DNA of 64,000 nt, from NCBI RefSeq assembly GCF_007998985.1, contig NZ_CP041659.1, positions 1,734,001 to 1,798,000 of the forward strand, given 5' to 3'. The position numbers were made by a program, and so were the translations under genes. Below, piece after piece: positions 57,270 to 64,000 of the stretch (position 1 is its first letter; every line of letters starts with the position of its first letter). This stretch comes from Sphingomonas xanthus. GTDB lineage: Bacteria > Pseudomonadota > Alphaproteobacteria > Sphingomonadales > Sphingomonadaceae. A model generated the notes under the pieces. It searched no databases and was not told the DNA's origin. It saw nothing but the letters and a program-made list of their open reading frames with translations.

Positions 57270-57710
57270 TCAGGCGCCGGGCGTTGCCTGCACGTCGAGC
57301 GTCCGGCTGCCCGGATGTTTCTTGTCGAGATGCTTCCTCACGATCCGCAGATTGCGCGTGTTCGACCGGAAGAAAAAGTCGGGGATCGCCCCGATTACCG
57401 GGATTGCGCCCAGCAGCATGTCAAAGCCGATGTTGCCGGCCATCCGCGCGACCTGCCATTTCGACATGCCGAGGTTGCGGGCTTCCCAGGCGATATAGCT
57501 GCCGAGTGCCGCGGCGCTGATCGTGCCGACACCCGGAATAAGGCTGAGGATCACGTCGAGCCCGACCGGCTTGTTAATTCCCGGGACGACGAACATCCGT
57601 TCGAGAATCTGTTCCATCCCTTCGATGCGCTGTCGGACCGATGCCGGATCGGAGCCCAGGCCCGGCAGTTCGCGGCGCATCTTAGGGGTCGGCTGGTCGA
57701 TTGGTTCCAT
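57270..57710 (-). CDS. DUF4112 domain membrane protein
   Basis: A 146-residue protein with a soluble N-terminal part (RQRIEGMEQILERMFVVPG) and the DUF4112 core of two transmembrane hairpins (VILSLIPGVGTISAAALGSYIAWEA and GNIGFDMLLGAIPVIGAIPDFFFRSN). Function unknown. The start overlaps the upstream SBP gene stop by one base. Confidence 0.82.
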   Translation of the reverse strand: MEPIDQPTPKMRRELPGLGSDPASVRQRIEGMEQILERMFVVPGINKPVGLDVILSLIPGVGTISAAALGSYIAWEARNLGMSKWQVARMAGNIGFDMLLGAIPVIGAIPDFFFRSNTRNLRIVRKHLDKKHPGSRTLDVQATPGA

Positions 57711-59182
57711 CAGGGTGCGTTCCCGCTGAAGTTGGTGTCGGCAAGGCCCACTAACGTGTGGCGTGCAAATGGGTTCTCGGCGAAGCCCGGGACCCGGCCC
57801 GAAACCAGTGACCAACGCACCGGCGCTGCGACGGCCATGAACAACTGCCCTTCGTCCATCAGGCGCGCCGCTTCGAGGAACAGCGCCGCGCGCTGCCGCG
57901 GATCGCGCGTCGTCCGTGCGGCGAACAACATGTCGTCGGCCTCCTCAATGCAGATCGCGGCGACATCGCACCGGAACCGCCGCAGGAACCAGGCCGGCGA
58001 TCCCGAAGGTGCCACCTCGTCGATCCAGATGAGGTCTGCCGACGCCGCTGAGGGCGCCCGTTCGACTGTGATGCCGAGATAGGCCCAATCGAAGCGCAGC
58101 CGCCCAAACAGATAGTCGCCCCCGGGGCCATCTGGCAGCGCAAGCCGCAGCGTTGGCCGTTCTTCCGCGCCGAACAGGCGATTGCCCTCGGCAACCAATG
58201 CGGCACGCCGTTCGTCGATGGGCTGGTCGAGCCAACCGGGCTGGGCAGGCTGGCCGATGCCGTCGAGACCTGCCTGCAGCAAGGTCGCACGCGACGTCAG
58301 GCCATCGACATGGAGGCCGGAAACCAGCGCCTGCCGGTCGATTGCCCGGGACAGCAGGCGGCGGACTTGTTCGTCCTGCAAGAACTCGCTGCGCCGGGTC
58401 GGGGCCAGACCGAACAGACCGGCGACCGGATCGAAACGCCGCGCCCCGCGCGGGACCTTGGCGGCCATGGCATAGGGCAGGTCACCGACCGTTCCGCCGA
58501 CCACCAGGTCGATCTTGCGCTCCGCAAAGGCGGCAACCAGCGCCTCGGCTTCGCCGCCACGCAGTCGCACCTGTTCGACCGGGTCTTCTGCGCCCGCGAT
58601 GCGGATGCGGCGGCTGAGCAGCAAGCCATCTGGCTTGTCCCCATCGGCGGCGGCCTCGGCGGAAAGTTGGAAGGGGCCGGTCCCGACGCTGGCGCGAACC
58701 AGCCCGAGTTCGGGCTGTGCGAGCAGCTGGAGAAGATTGGGGCGGGCGGCGTTAAGGCGGATTTCGATCACCCGCTCCGTCATCGCCACCACTTCGTCGA
58801 CCGCTCCGAGAGAGTCCTTCATCGGATTCTTGCTGACAGCGCGAAGCTGGCGGCCGACTATGCGCGCAATCTCATCGGCGCGAATCTTGCGGCCGTCGGC
58901 CCATTCACCGGTCTGCAGGCGGAAAATATAGCTGAGCCCGTCGTCGCTGACGTTCCACCGCTCGGCGAGACCCGGAACGACCTGACCGCGTTCGTCGAAG
59001 CGGACCAGCCCCTGCGCGACGCTCGACCTTAACAAAGCCTCCCCTGGGGTGAGCGGCTTTTCGACCGTCTCGACTAGCCGCGGCTCGGGCCCGATCGCAC
59101 CCACTTCGACGATCCCGCCCTGCCGCCCATCGCAGCTGGCCAGTGTCAGGAGCAGGAAGATGGCGTGAATGCAGCGACCCAT
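57710..59182 (-). CDS. Lipoprotein, ABC transporter solute-binding protein family 5
   Basis: A 490-residue lipoprotein (lipobox LASC, Cys17) of the peptide/nickel-binding family: LRSSVAQGLVRFDERGQVVPGLAERWNVSDDGLSYIFRLQTGEWADGR-like start, and a later ALPDGPGGDY region. No permease or ATPase genes are adjacent, so it may be an orphan binding protein, serve other transporters, or act as a chaperone. The start MGRCIHAIFLLLTLASC at 59182 gives a clean lipoprotein signal. Confidence 0.82.
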   Translation of the reverse strand: MGRCIHAIFLLLTLASCDGRQGGIVEVGAIGPEPRLVETVEKPLTPGEALLRSSVAQGLVRFDERGQVVPGLAERWNVSDDGLSYIFRLQTGEWADGRKIRADEIARIVGRQLRAVSKNPMKDSLGAVDEVVAMTERVIEIRLNAARPNLLQLLAQPELGLVRASVGTGPFQLSAEAAADGDKPDGLLLSRRIRIAGAEDPVEQVRLRGGEAEALVAAFAERKIDLVVGGTVGDLPYAMAAKVPRGARRFDPVAGLFGLAPTRRSEFLQDEQVRRLLSRAIDRQALVSGLHVDGLTSRATLLQAGLDGIGQPAQPGWLDQPIDERRAALVAEGNRLFGAEERPTLRLALPDGPGGDYLFGRLRFDWAYLGITVERAPSAASADLIWIDEVAPSGSPAWFLRRFRCDVAAICIEEADDMLFAARTTRDPRQRAALFLEAARLMDEGQLFMAVAAPVRWSLVSGRVPGFAENPFARHTLVGLADTNFSGNAP

Positions 59183-59281
59183 TGCGGCAACGGGTTTAGC
59201 CTTAAACCGCGGTTCAGCAACCACTGGATATTCCCGCCGAACTGTTTTAGTGGTGTAAGGCAGTGCGGCTGAAGGGAAGCA

Positions 59282-61282
59282 ATGGCGGACGACTATAGTC
59301 GCAGCGACGACCAGCGGATCTGGCAGCGCGGCGGGCTGGATATCGAAAATCTGCCCGATCCCTTCGCCACGATCCCGCCTCCGGACGCGCCGACCCCTCC
59401 CGCGCCGCCAAAGCGTCGCCGCTGGCTGCGCTGGGGCATCACCGCTTTCGGCGCATTATTGCTTGTCACCTTGCTGTGGCTGGTGATCACCGCGCCGCTC
59501 GGCCGGGCGCTTGAGCCGCTCGACGATCCGGCGATGCTGCTGGTTAGCGCCGAAGGGCGACCGATCGCTCGGCGCGGCGCGATCAAGGACAGACCGGTCG
59601 AGATCGCCGACCTTGATCCGCTCACTCCCTCGGCCTTCATTGCCATCGAAGACCGCCGTTTTCGTACCCATTGGGGAATCGATCCGCGCGCGATCGGCCG
59701 GGCGCTTGTCGCCAACGCGCGGGCGGGCGGCGTTCGCCAAGGTGGCAGCACGCTGACCCAGCAGCTGGCAAAGACCAGCTTTCTTTCCTCCGATCGCTCG
59801 ATGAAACGCAAGGCACAGGAAGTGATCATCGCTTTTTGGCTTGAAGGCTGGTTGACCAAGGACGAAATCCTGTCGCGCTACCTGTCCTCGGTCTATTTCG
59901 GTGATGGGGTCTATGGGCTTCGGGCGGCCTCGCGCCACTATTTCAATCGGGAACCGGAACGATTGAACCTGGCCCAGTCGGCTATGCTTGCGGGCATGGT
60001 CCAGGCGCCATCGCGGCTCGCGCCGACGCGCAACCTCGCGCTTGCCCAGAAACGCAGCCGGCTCGTCCTTCAGGCGATGGCCGACACCGGGGTGATCAGC
60101 CAATCGCGCGCGGAGTCAACTCGCTCGGCACGGCCCAGCGGAACCGTCAGCACGGTACCCACGGGCACCTATTTCGCTGACTGGGTCGCCCCGCAAGCAG
60201 CCCAAGCTTTCGATGCCGACTATGGTCAGATCAAGGTACCGACCACGCTCGATGCCGATCTTCAACGGATTGCGGTCCGCGCGGTCGCGAATGCGTCGAT
60301 CAACGGGGCGCAGGCCGCGCTGGTGGCGATGCGGCCCGACGGGCGAGTCGTAGCGATGGTCGGCGGCACAAATTACGGCAAGAGCCCGTTCAACCGCGCG
60401 ACGCAGGCACGGCGCCAGCCGGGCAGCGCGTTCAAGCTGTTCGTCTATCTGGCGGCGCTTCGTGCAGGCTATGGTCCCGACAGCCTCATCGACGATGGAC
60501 CAATCACAGTCGATGGATGGTCGCCGGGCAACAGCGACAAGGTGCATCGCGGCAAGATCACCCTGCGCGAAGCCTTTTCGCGGTCCAGCAACACGGCGAC
60601 GGTGCGACTGGCCGAACAGGTCGGCCGGCAGAATGTCATTCGCGCCGCCCGCGACCTCGGCATCGATTCGCCGCTGACCGACCGCCCAAGCCTGGCGCTG
60701 GGTACCTCGGGGGTCAGCCTGATCGAGCTTACCGCCGCCTATGCGGCGATTGCAGGCGGCCGTTATCCTGTCGAGCCGCATGGCCTTCCGCCTCAAGCGG
60801 AGGCGGACCAGGCCGGCCTGTCAGCCTTTTTTGCGCGCGGCGGAAGGTTGGACGATCGGCGCGACCGGGCCCCGATGATGGAATTGTTATGGGCTGCGGC
60901 CAATGAAGGCACGGGGCGCCGCGCCGCCCTTTGGTTGCCGACGTTCGGCAAGACCGGGACCACCCAGAATAATCGCGATGCCCTGTTCGTTGGCTTTGCC
61001 GGCAACCTGGTGGTCGGGGTGTGGGTAGGCCGCGACGACAATGAGTCGCTCGGCAAGATCAGCGGCGGGACTGCCCCGGCCCAGATCTGGCGACGCTTCA
61101 TGTCGTCGGCGATCGCAATCGACGGTCGCCAGGGCCCGCCCTTGCCGGACGGATTCCGCGTGCCCAACCGGCAGCGGCAGTCCGAAAAACGGCAAAGCCC
61201 GGTCCCCAGCGAGTGGAGCGAAGGGGGCGAGGCGGTGCGCCAGATTCTGGACTTCGTCGAGAAGCTGATCGAGGAAAATTGA
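59282..61282 (+). CDS. Class A penicillin-binding protein (transglycosylase/transpeptidase)
   Basis: A 666-residue membrane-bound bifunctional peptidoglycan synthase. Cytoplasmic Pro-rich N-terminus, transmembrane helix (about 49-70), transglycosylase domain with EDRRF and QGGSTLTQQLAK, then a transpeptidase domain with catalytic Ser in PGSAFK (SxxK), SSN and KTGT. Compact; the C-terminal fibronectin-like and other extensions of PBP1a are absent, fitting a PBP1C/2D-like class. The gene is divergent from the SBP lipoprotein gene. Confidence 0.92.
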   Translation: MADDYSRSDDQRIWQRGGLDIENLPDPFATIPPPDAPTPPAPPKRRRWLRWGITAFGALLLVTLLWLVITAPLGRALEPLDDPAMLLVSAEGRPIARRGAIKDRPVEIADLDPLTPSAFIAIEDRRFRTHWGIDPRAIGRALVANARAGGVRQGGSTLTQQLAKTSFLSSDRSMKRKAQEVIIAFWLEGWLTKDEILSRYLSSVYFGDGVYGLRAASRHYFNREPERLNLAQSAMLAGMVQAPSRLAPTRNLALAQKRSRLVLQAMADTGVISQSRAESTRSARPSGTVSTVPTGTYFADWVAPQAAQAFDADYGQIKVPTTLDADLQRIAVRAVANASINGAQAALVAMRPDGRVVAMVGGTNYGKSPFNRATQARRQPGSAFKLFVYLAALRAGYGPDSLIDDGPITVDGWSPGNSDKVHRGKITLREAFSRSSNTATVRLAEQVGRQNVIRAARDLGIDSPLTDRPSLALGTSGVSLIELTAAYAAIAGGRYPVEPHGLPPQAEADQAGLSAFFARGGRLDDRRDRAPMMELLWAAANEGTGRRAALWLPTFGKTGTTQNNRDALFVGFAGNLVVGVWVGRDDNESLGKISGGTAPAQIWRRFMSSAIAIDGRQGPPLPDGFRVPNRQRQSEKRQSPVPSEWSEGGEAVRQILDFVEKLIEEN

Positions 61283-61440
61283 CCGCAGCCGGGATAAAAT
61301 CGCGGTAAACGATCGGAAACCCGCGCTCTTAACTCTTTTACAACCCTTCCAGCATTATTCCCTCAATCAACCGACGCGCCGTTCTTTCGCGAAGGTGGGG
61401 AGTGTGGATCCCCAGTGTGGAGCTGTGAAGGAGACCAGAG

Positions 61441-61602
61441 ATGGCCAAGTTTCTGAAACTGATCAAAAATAACAAGGGCGCGACCGCGATTGAGTACGGT
61501 CTGATTGCCGCTCTCATTGCTGTTGCGGCGATTGCCGCTATGGGCAACATCGGTAACAGCCTGGGCAGCACGTTCAACAACGTGTCGAACGAACTGAACT
61601 AA
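61441..61602 (+). CDS. Flp/Fap-family pilin
   Basis: A 53-residue prepilin (MAKFLKLIKNNKGATAIEYG...): basic leader, Gly-Ala cleavage-like site NKGA-TAIEYG, and a hydrophobic helix LIAALIAVAAIAA typical of type IVb Flp pilins of the Tad system. AAGGAG precedes the ATG and a strong terminator follows, showing a single-gene, probably highly expressed unit. No other tad gene is in the window. Confidence 0.93.
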   Translation: MAKFLKLIKNNKGATAIEYGLIAALIAVAAIAAMGNIGNSLGSTFNNVSNELN

Positions 61603-61624
61603 TCGGTTCGAAGGCTGAAGATTG

Positions 61625-61654
61625 GCGGCGGCGTCGAAAGGCGCCGCCGCTTTT
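61625..61654 (+). terminator. Rho-independent terminator after the Flp pilin gene
   Basis: GCGGCGGCGT pairs with GCGCCGCCGC around CGAAAG, followed by TTTT. Confidence 0.87.
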
Positions 61655-61709
61655 CGTTGTTTTCGCAGCGCAGCTTGGCGCGGACCCGAAGAAAGAGCTA
61701 AGGGAGGCT

Positions 61710-62060
61710 ATGCGGATCCACTTCGCCCTGCCGGCTCTCGGCCTGCTCGCCCCTTCAGCGGCGGCGGCCGATCCCGTTCCAGCCAAGCCGGTCGAATTTC
61801 GGCTGACGCCGGAGCAGATCGAACAGGTCTTGGCCGATGCCGAGCGCAAGCCCAGGGCGGCACCAGAGGCTCTCATCGAAAAAGAACAGGCGCGACCAAT
61901 CCACGGCGAAGTCGGGGTGACGGTCGGCAGCGACGGCACCCGGGCGGCATTCGGCACGGCGGTCGTCCCGCTGGCCGACGATGGCATTGCAATCCTGTCG
62001 GTCGATGCGGGCCGTTACCGGCAGCCATTATGGGTCAGCCAAAGACCGGAAAAGCGCTAG
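61710..62060 (+). CDS. Exported hypothetical protein
   Basis: A 116-residue protein with a signal peptide ending in SAAAADP, a Pro/Glu-rich region (LTPEQIEQVLADAERKPRAAPEALIEKEQ) and a beta-rich C-terminus. The family is not recognised. It precedes the sigma-factor gene by 71 bases. Confidence 0.7.
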   Translation: MRIHFALPALGLLAPSAAAADPVPAKPVEFRLTPEQIEQVLADAERKPRAAPEALIEKEQARPIHGEVGVTVGSDGTRAAFGTAVVPLADDGIAILSVDAGRYRQPLWVSQRPEKR

Positions 62061-62131
62061 GCACTGCCAATCGCCAAGCGGAGCTTCCCGCCTAGCTCCG
62101 TAAAATCATTGCGGACCGTCGAGCCTCGGCT

Positions 62132-62662
62132 ATGACCGCCCAAGCCATGCAGCACAACGGGCTACAGCAAATCTTCGAGGAGCATCGCCAGCCCTTGCTT
62201 CGGTACCTCCGTGCGCATGGCGCCGGGGAAGCGGCGGAAGATTTGCTGCAGGAGCTTTGGCTTAAAGTCGTTGCCTCGCTTCCCGGGCCGGTGGCGAACC
62301 CGCGAAGCTATCTGTTCCGTGCCGCGACCAACTTGATGATCGACTGGCGTAGATCGAGCGCGCAAGCGCATCGGCGCGATGTCGAATGGGCTGGCCTTAC
62401 CGACAGGCTTCCGGGATCGGCCGCCAACGATCCGGGTCCCGAGCGTATGGTGGAGGGGCGGCGCCAACTCGATCTTGTAGAGGCGAGGCTGGCCACGCTT
62501 CCCGCCCGCGCCGTGTCGATTTTCCGTCAGCATCGGATCGAAGGCATCACCCAGCGGAAGATCGCGGCGGCAATGGGGCTGAGCGCCAGCACCGTCGAGG
62601 CCGACCTGCGCATCGTCTATCGCTTGCTCGCCGAGCTGAAGGAGAAGCTCGATGAGGAATAA
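62132..62662 (+). CDS. ECF sigma factor (FecI-like)
   Basis: A 176-residue RNA polymerase sigma-70-family protein: region 2 (IFEEHRQPLLRYLRAHGAGEAAEDLLQELWLKVV; NPRSYLFRAATNLMIDWRR) and region 4 (FRQHRIEGITQRKIAAAMGLSASTVEADLRIVYRLL). It is followed by a FecR regulator and a TonB receptor, the classic cell-surface signalling set for iron/siderophore or carbohydrate uptake. The start is ATG 62132, or 62147. Confidence 0.92.
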   Translation: MTAQAMQHNGLQQIFEEHRQPLLRYLRAHGAGEAAEDLLQELWLKVVASLPGPVANPRSYLFRAATNLMIDWRRSSAQAHRRDVEWAGLTDRLPGSAANDPGPERMVEGRRQLDLVEARLATLPARAVSIFRQHRIEGITQRKIAAAMGLSASTVEADLRIVYRLLAELKEKLDEE

Positions 62663-62698
62663 GGCGGCGGACTCCGTCTCTACGGGTATGAGGTGGCA

Positions 62699-63613
62699 AT
62701 GACGATCAACCCCGACCGTAAGGCGGCGGCCCTCGATTGGCTCGTCCGGACCAATGATCCGGAGTTCGACGGCTGGGACGAATTTACGACCTGGCTAGAA
62801 GAATGTCCGGCCAATGCCGAGGCCTATCATGCGCTTGCGGACGCAGAGGCGCAGATGCTGCCCTTCCTCGATGCCGTCCCTGCCGGGTCCCGGCCCGCTC
62901 GCGTCGCCCGGCCTCGCCGCATGGCGCTGGCCGCCGGAATTGCGGTGCTGGCGGCGGCGGGAGCCGCGCTGCTCGCGCCCCGGATGATGCCGATCGACTA
63001 TAGCACCGGCCCGGGTGAGGTGCGGCTGGTGTCGCTTGGCGGCCAGGATGAGCTGGTTCTGAACGGCGATACCAGGCTGGAGCTGGCCGGCTGGGATCGC
63101 CGGGACATCCGACTCCACCGCGGCCAATTGCTGCTGCGCCTGCATGAGCAGGATCGTGATGGCGTCAGGGTCATGAGCGGAGACCTCGAGCTGGTCGATG
63201 TCGGTACAGTATTCGAAGTGTCTCGTGACGGCCGCGAAACCCGGGTACTCGTCAGCGAAGGCGCGGTTATCGCCGATCCTGGCGGGGCCCGGTTGAAGCT
63301 TTCTCCGGGCGAACGGCTGGATACCGAGGACGGGGCGTCGGTGCTGCGCGCCCAATCCGCCGATGCCTCCTCGGTCGGTTCCTTCGAGCGTGGTCAGCTG
63401 GCCTATGTCGACGAACCACTGGACAATGTGGTCGCCGACCTCCGCCGATCGACAGGGCTCGACTTTTCGGCGAATGCGACTATCAGCGCGCGGCGATTTA
63501 CGGGTACCTTGTCGGTCGAGGCGATACGGCGCGACCCGCGTTCGCTCGAACCATTGTTGGGCGTCCCGATCGAACGATCGGGCAGAGGCTGGAATTTGGG
63601 AGGAAAGGTCTAG
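62699..63613 (+). CDS. FecR-family anti-sigma/regulator protein
   Basis: A 304-residue transmembrane regulator: N-terminal DUF4880-type sigma-binding region (AALDWLVRTNDPEFDGWDEFTTWL), TM helix (about 79-93), periplasmic FecR domain (STGPGEVRLVSLGGQDELVLNGDTRLEL; RRDIRLHRGQLLLRL), C-terminal STN-like end (VVADLRRSTGLDFSANATI). The ATG at 62699 has GAGG at 62690-62693. Confidence 0.91.
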   Translation: MTINPDRKAAALDWLVRTNDPEFDGWDEFTTWLEECPANAEAYHALADAEAQMLPFLDAVPAGSRPARVARPRRMALAAGIAVLAAAGAALLAPRMMPIDYSTGPGEVRLVSLGGQDELVLNGDTRLELAGWDRRDIRLHRGQLLLRLHEQDRDGVRVMSGDLELVDVGTVFEVSRDGRETRVLVSEGAVIADPGGARLKLSPGERLDTEDGASVLRAQSADASSVGSFERGQLAYVDEPLDNVVADLRRSTGLDFSANATISARRFTGTLSVEAIRRDPRSLEPLLGVPIERSGRGWNLGGKV

Positions 63614-63615
63614 CG

Positions 63616-64000
63616 ATCCGGACGCTCTACGTTGGCGCGCCGCTCTGTGCGCTCCTGTCCCTCGCCACTCCCGGCTATGCCGCTTCCCGACTGATCGATG
63701 TCCCTGCCGGGACGGTCGGGCAGGTGGCGTTCGCCATCGGCAGGCAAGCCGGCGTCAATATTTCCATCCCTCAACAGCATTTGCTCGCCCGCGCGGCCCC
63801 GGCAGTCCGCGGTCGGCTGAGCGCTGCCGAAGCCTTGTCCCATCTAGCCCGGGGAAGCGGGCTTCGGGTCAAGCAGGTTGGCGGAAATAGCTATCTTCTG
63901 GTTCCGGCGCCCAGGGTCGCTGCGGCCGAGCCGTTAAGGAAGCCTGCAAGGGCGGTCGCCGTCGCGACCATCCCGCAGGAACCCGAGACCGCGCCGCAAG
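63616..64000 (+). CDS. N-terminus of a TonB-dependent receptor with STN domain (partial)
   Basis: The frame runs off the right edge. It starts with a signal peptide (RTLYVGAPLCALLSLATPGYA, cut near A-A-S) and then an STN (secretin/TonB short N-terminal) domain from about residue 26 to 90 (LIDVPAGTVGQVAFAIGRQA; LSAAEALSHLARGSGLRVKQVGGNSYLLVPAP), the part that signals to FecR. It follows the sigma/FecR pair. The frame has no ATG, GTG or TTG here: the codon at 63616, seven bases after AGGAAAGG (63601-63608), is ATC, so the start is unusual or the base is an error. Confidence 0.75.
   Translation, partial: MRTLYVGAPLCALLSLATPGYAASRLIDVPAGTVGQVAFAIGRQAGVNISIPQQHLLARAAPAVRGRLSAAEALSHLARGSGLRVKQVGGNSYLLVPAPRVAAAEPLRKPARAVAVATIPQEPETAPQ

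Overview
The window comes from a GC-rich alphaproteobacterial chromosome, most likely an order Sphingomonadales member (Sphingomonas or Sphingomicrobium type). The support is a circularly permuted two-piece tmRNA with the tag ANDNEALAIAA, many family matches typical of sphingomonads (small DESMDASDP and YHLERAAQCRRMAEE proteins, AmpG, SWIB protein, sigma/FecR/TonB receptor set), and very compact packing with start/stop overlaps. I see no phage, insertion sequence, CRISPR array or rRNA operon. This is chromosomal housekeeping sequence with a few accessory patches.

Layout. 1-8 kb: rsmD and an RsuA/RluB pseudouridine synthase, an orphan response regulator, a Rieske oxygenase, an AmpG-type permease, then a minus-strand run folC-accD and lapA-pyrF. 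8-13 kb: class C beta-lactamase-like serine hydrolase, small proteins, UvrD/PcrA-type helicase. 12.7-13.6 kb has no protein gene. It holds a dense cluster of GANTC (CcrM) sites with one DnaA-box-like sequence, followed by a hairpin-rich stretch closed by a strong plus-strand terminator, probably an unnamed non-coding RNA. 13.6-19 kb: dicarboxylate symporter, LytS/LytTR two-component pair, a HAD nucleotidase overlapping a 2H-phosphoesterase-like protein. 19-24 kb: mpl, LD-carboxypeptidase, SWIB protein, extensin-like protein, NUDIX hydrolase, a small lipoprotein and the permuted ssrA gene.

24-36 kb: secreted amidohydrolase, mscL, a lemA/TPM/TPM/NUDIX run, an M3 oligopeptidase, and an operon of CHASE2-adenylate cyclase, FecR-like protein and membrane cyclic-nucleotide-binding protein. 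36-45 kb: phosphotransferase, metallophosphoesterase, nadC, glycine-zipper protein, nitronate monooxygenase-like enzyme, SH3 protein and a 1356-residue autotransporter with an odd poly-proline tail. 45-46.5 kb: a MerR regulator facing a glutaredoxin-MauE membrane fusion across a mer-like operator.

47-57 kb is a branched-chain amino acid (leucine/isoleucine) degradation cluster: thiolase facing ivd, cytochrome c, mccB, YciI-like protein, bioB, mccA, short-chain dehydrogenase, cysQ. Biotin synthase lies between the two subunit genes of a biotin enzyme. 57-64 kb: tRNA-Val(TAC), DUF4112 protein, solute-binding lipoprotein, class A penicillin-binding protein, lone Flp pilin, and an ECF sigma/FecR/TonB-receptor set running off the end. 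AmpG, Mpl, LdcA, the extensin-like protein, the serine hydrolase and the PBP together give the window a clear cell-wall building and recycling theme.
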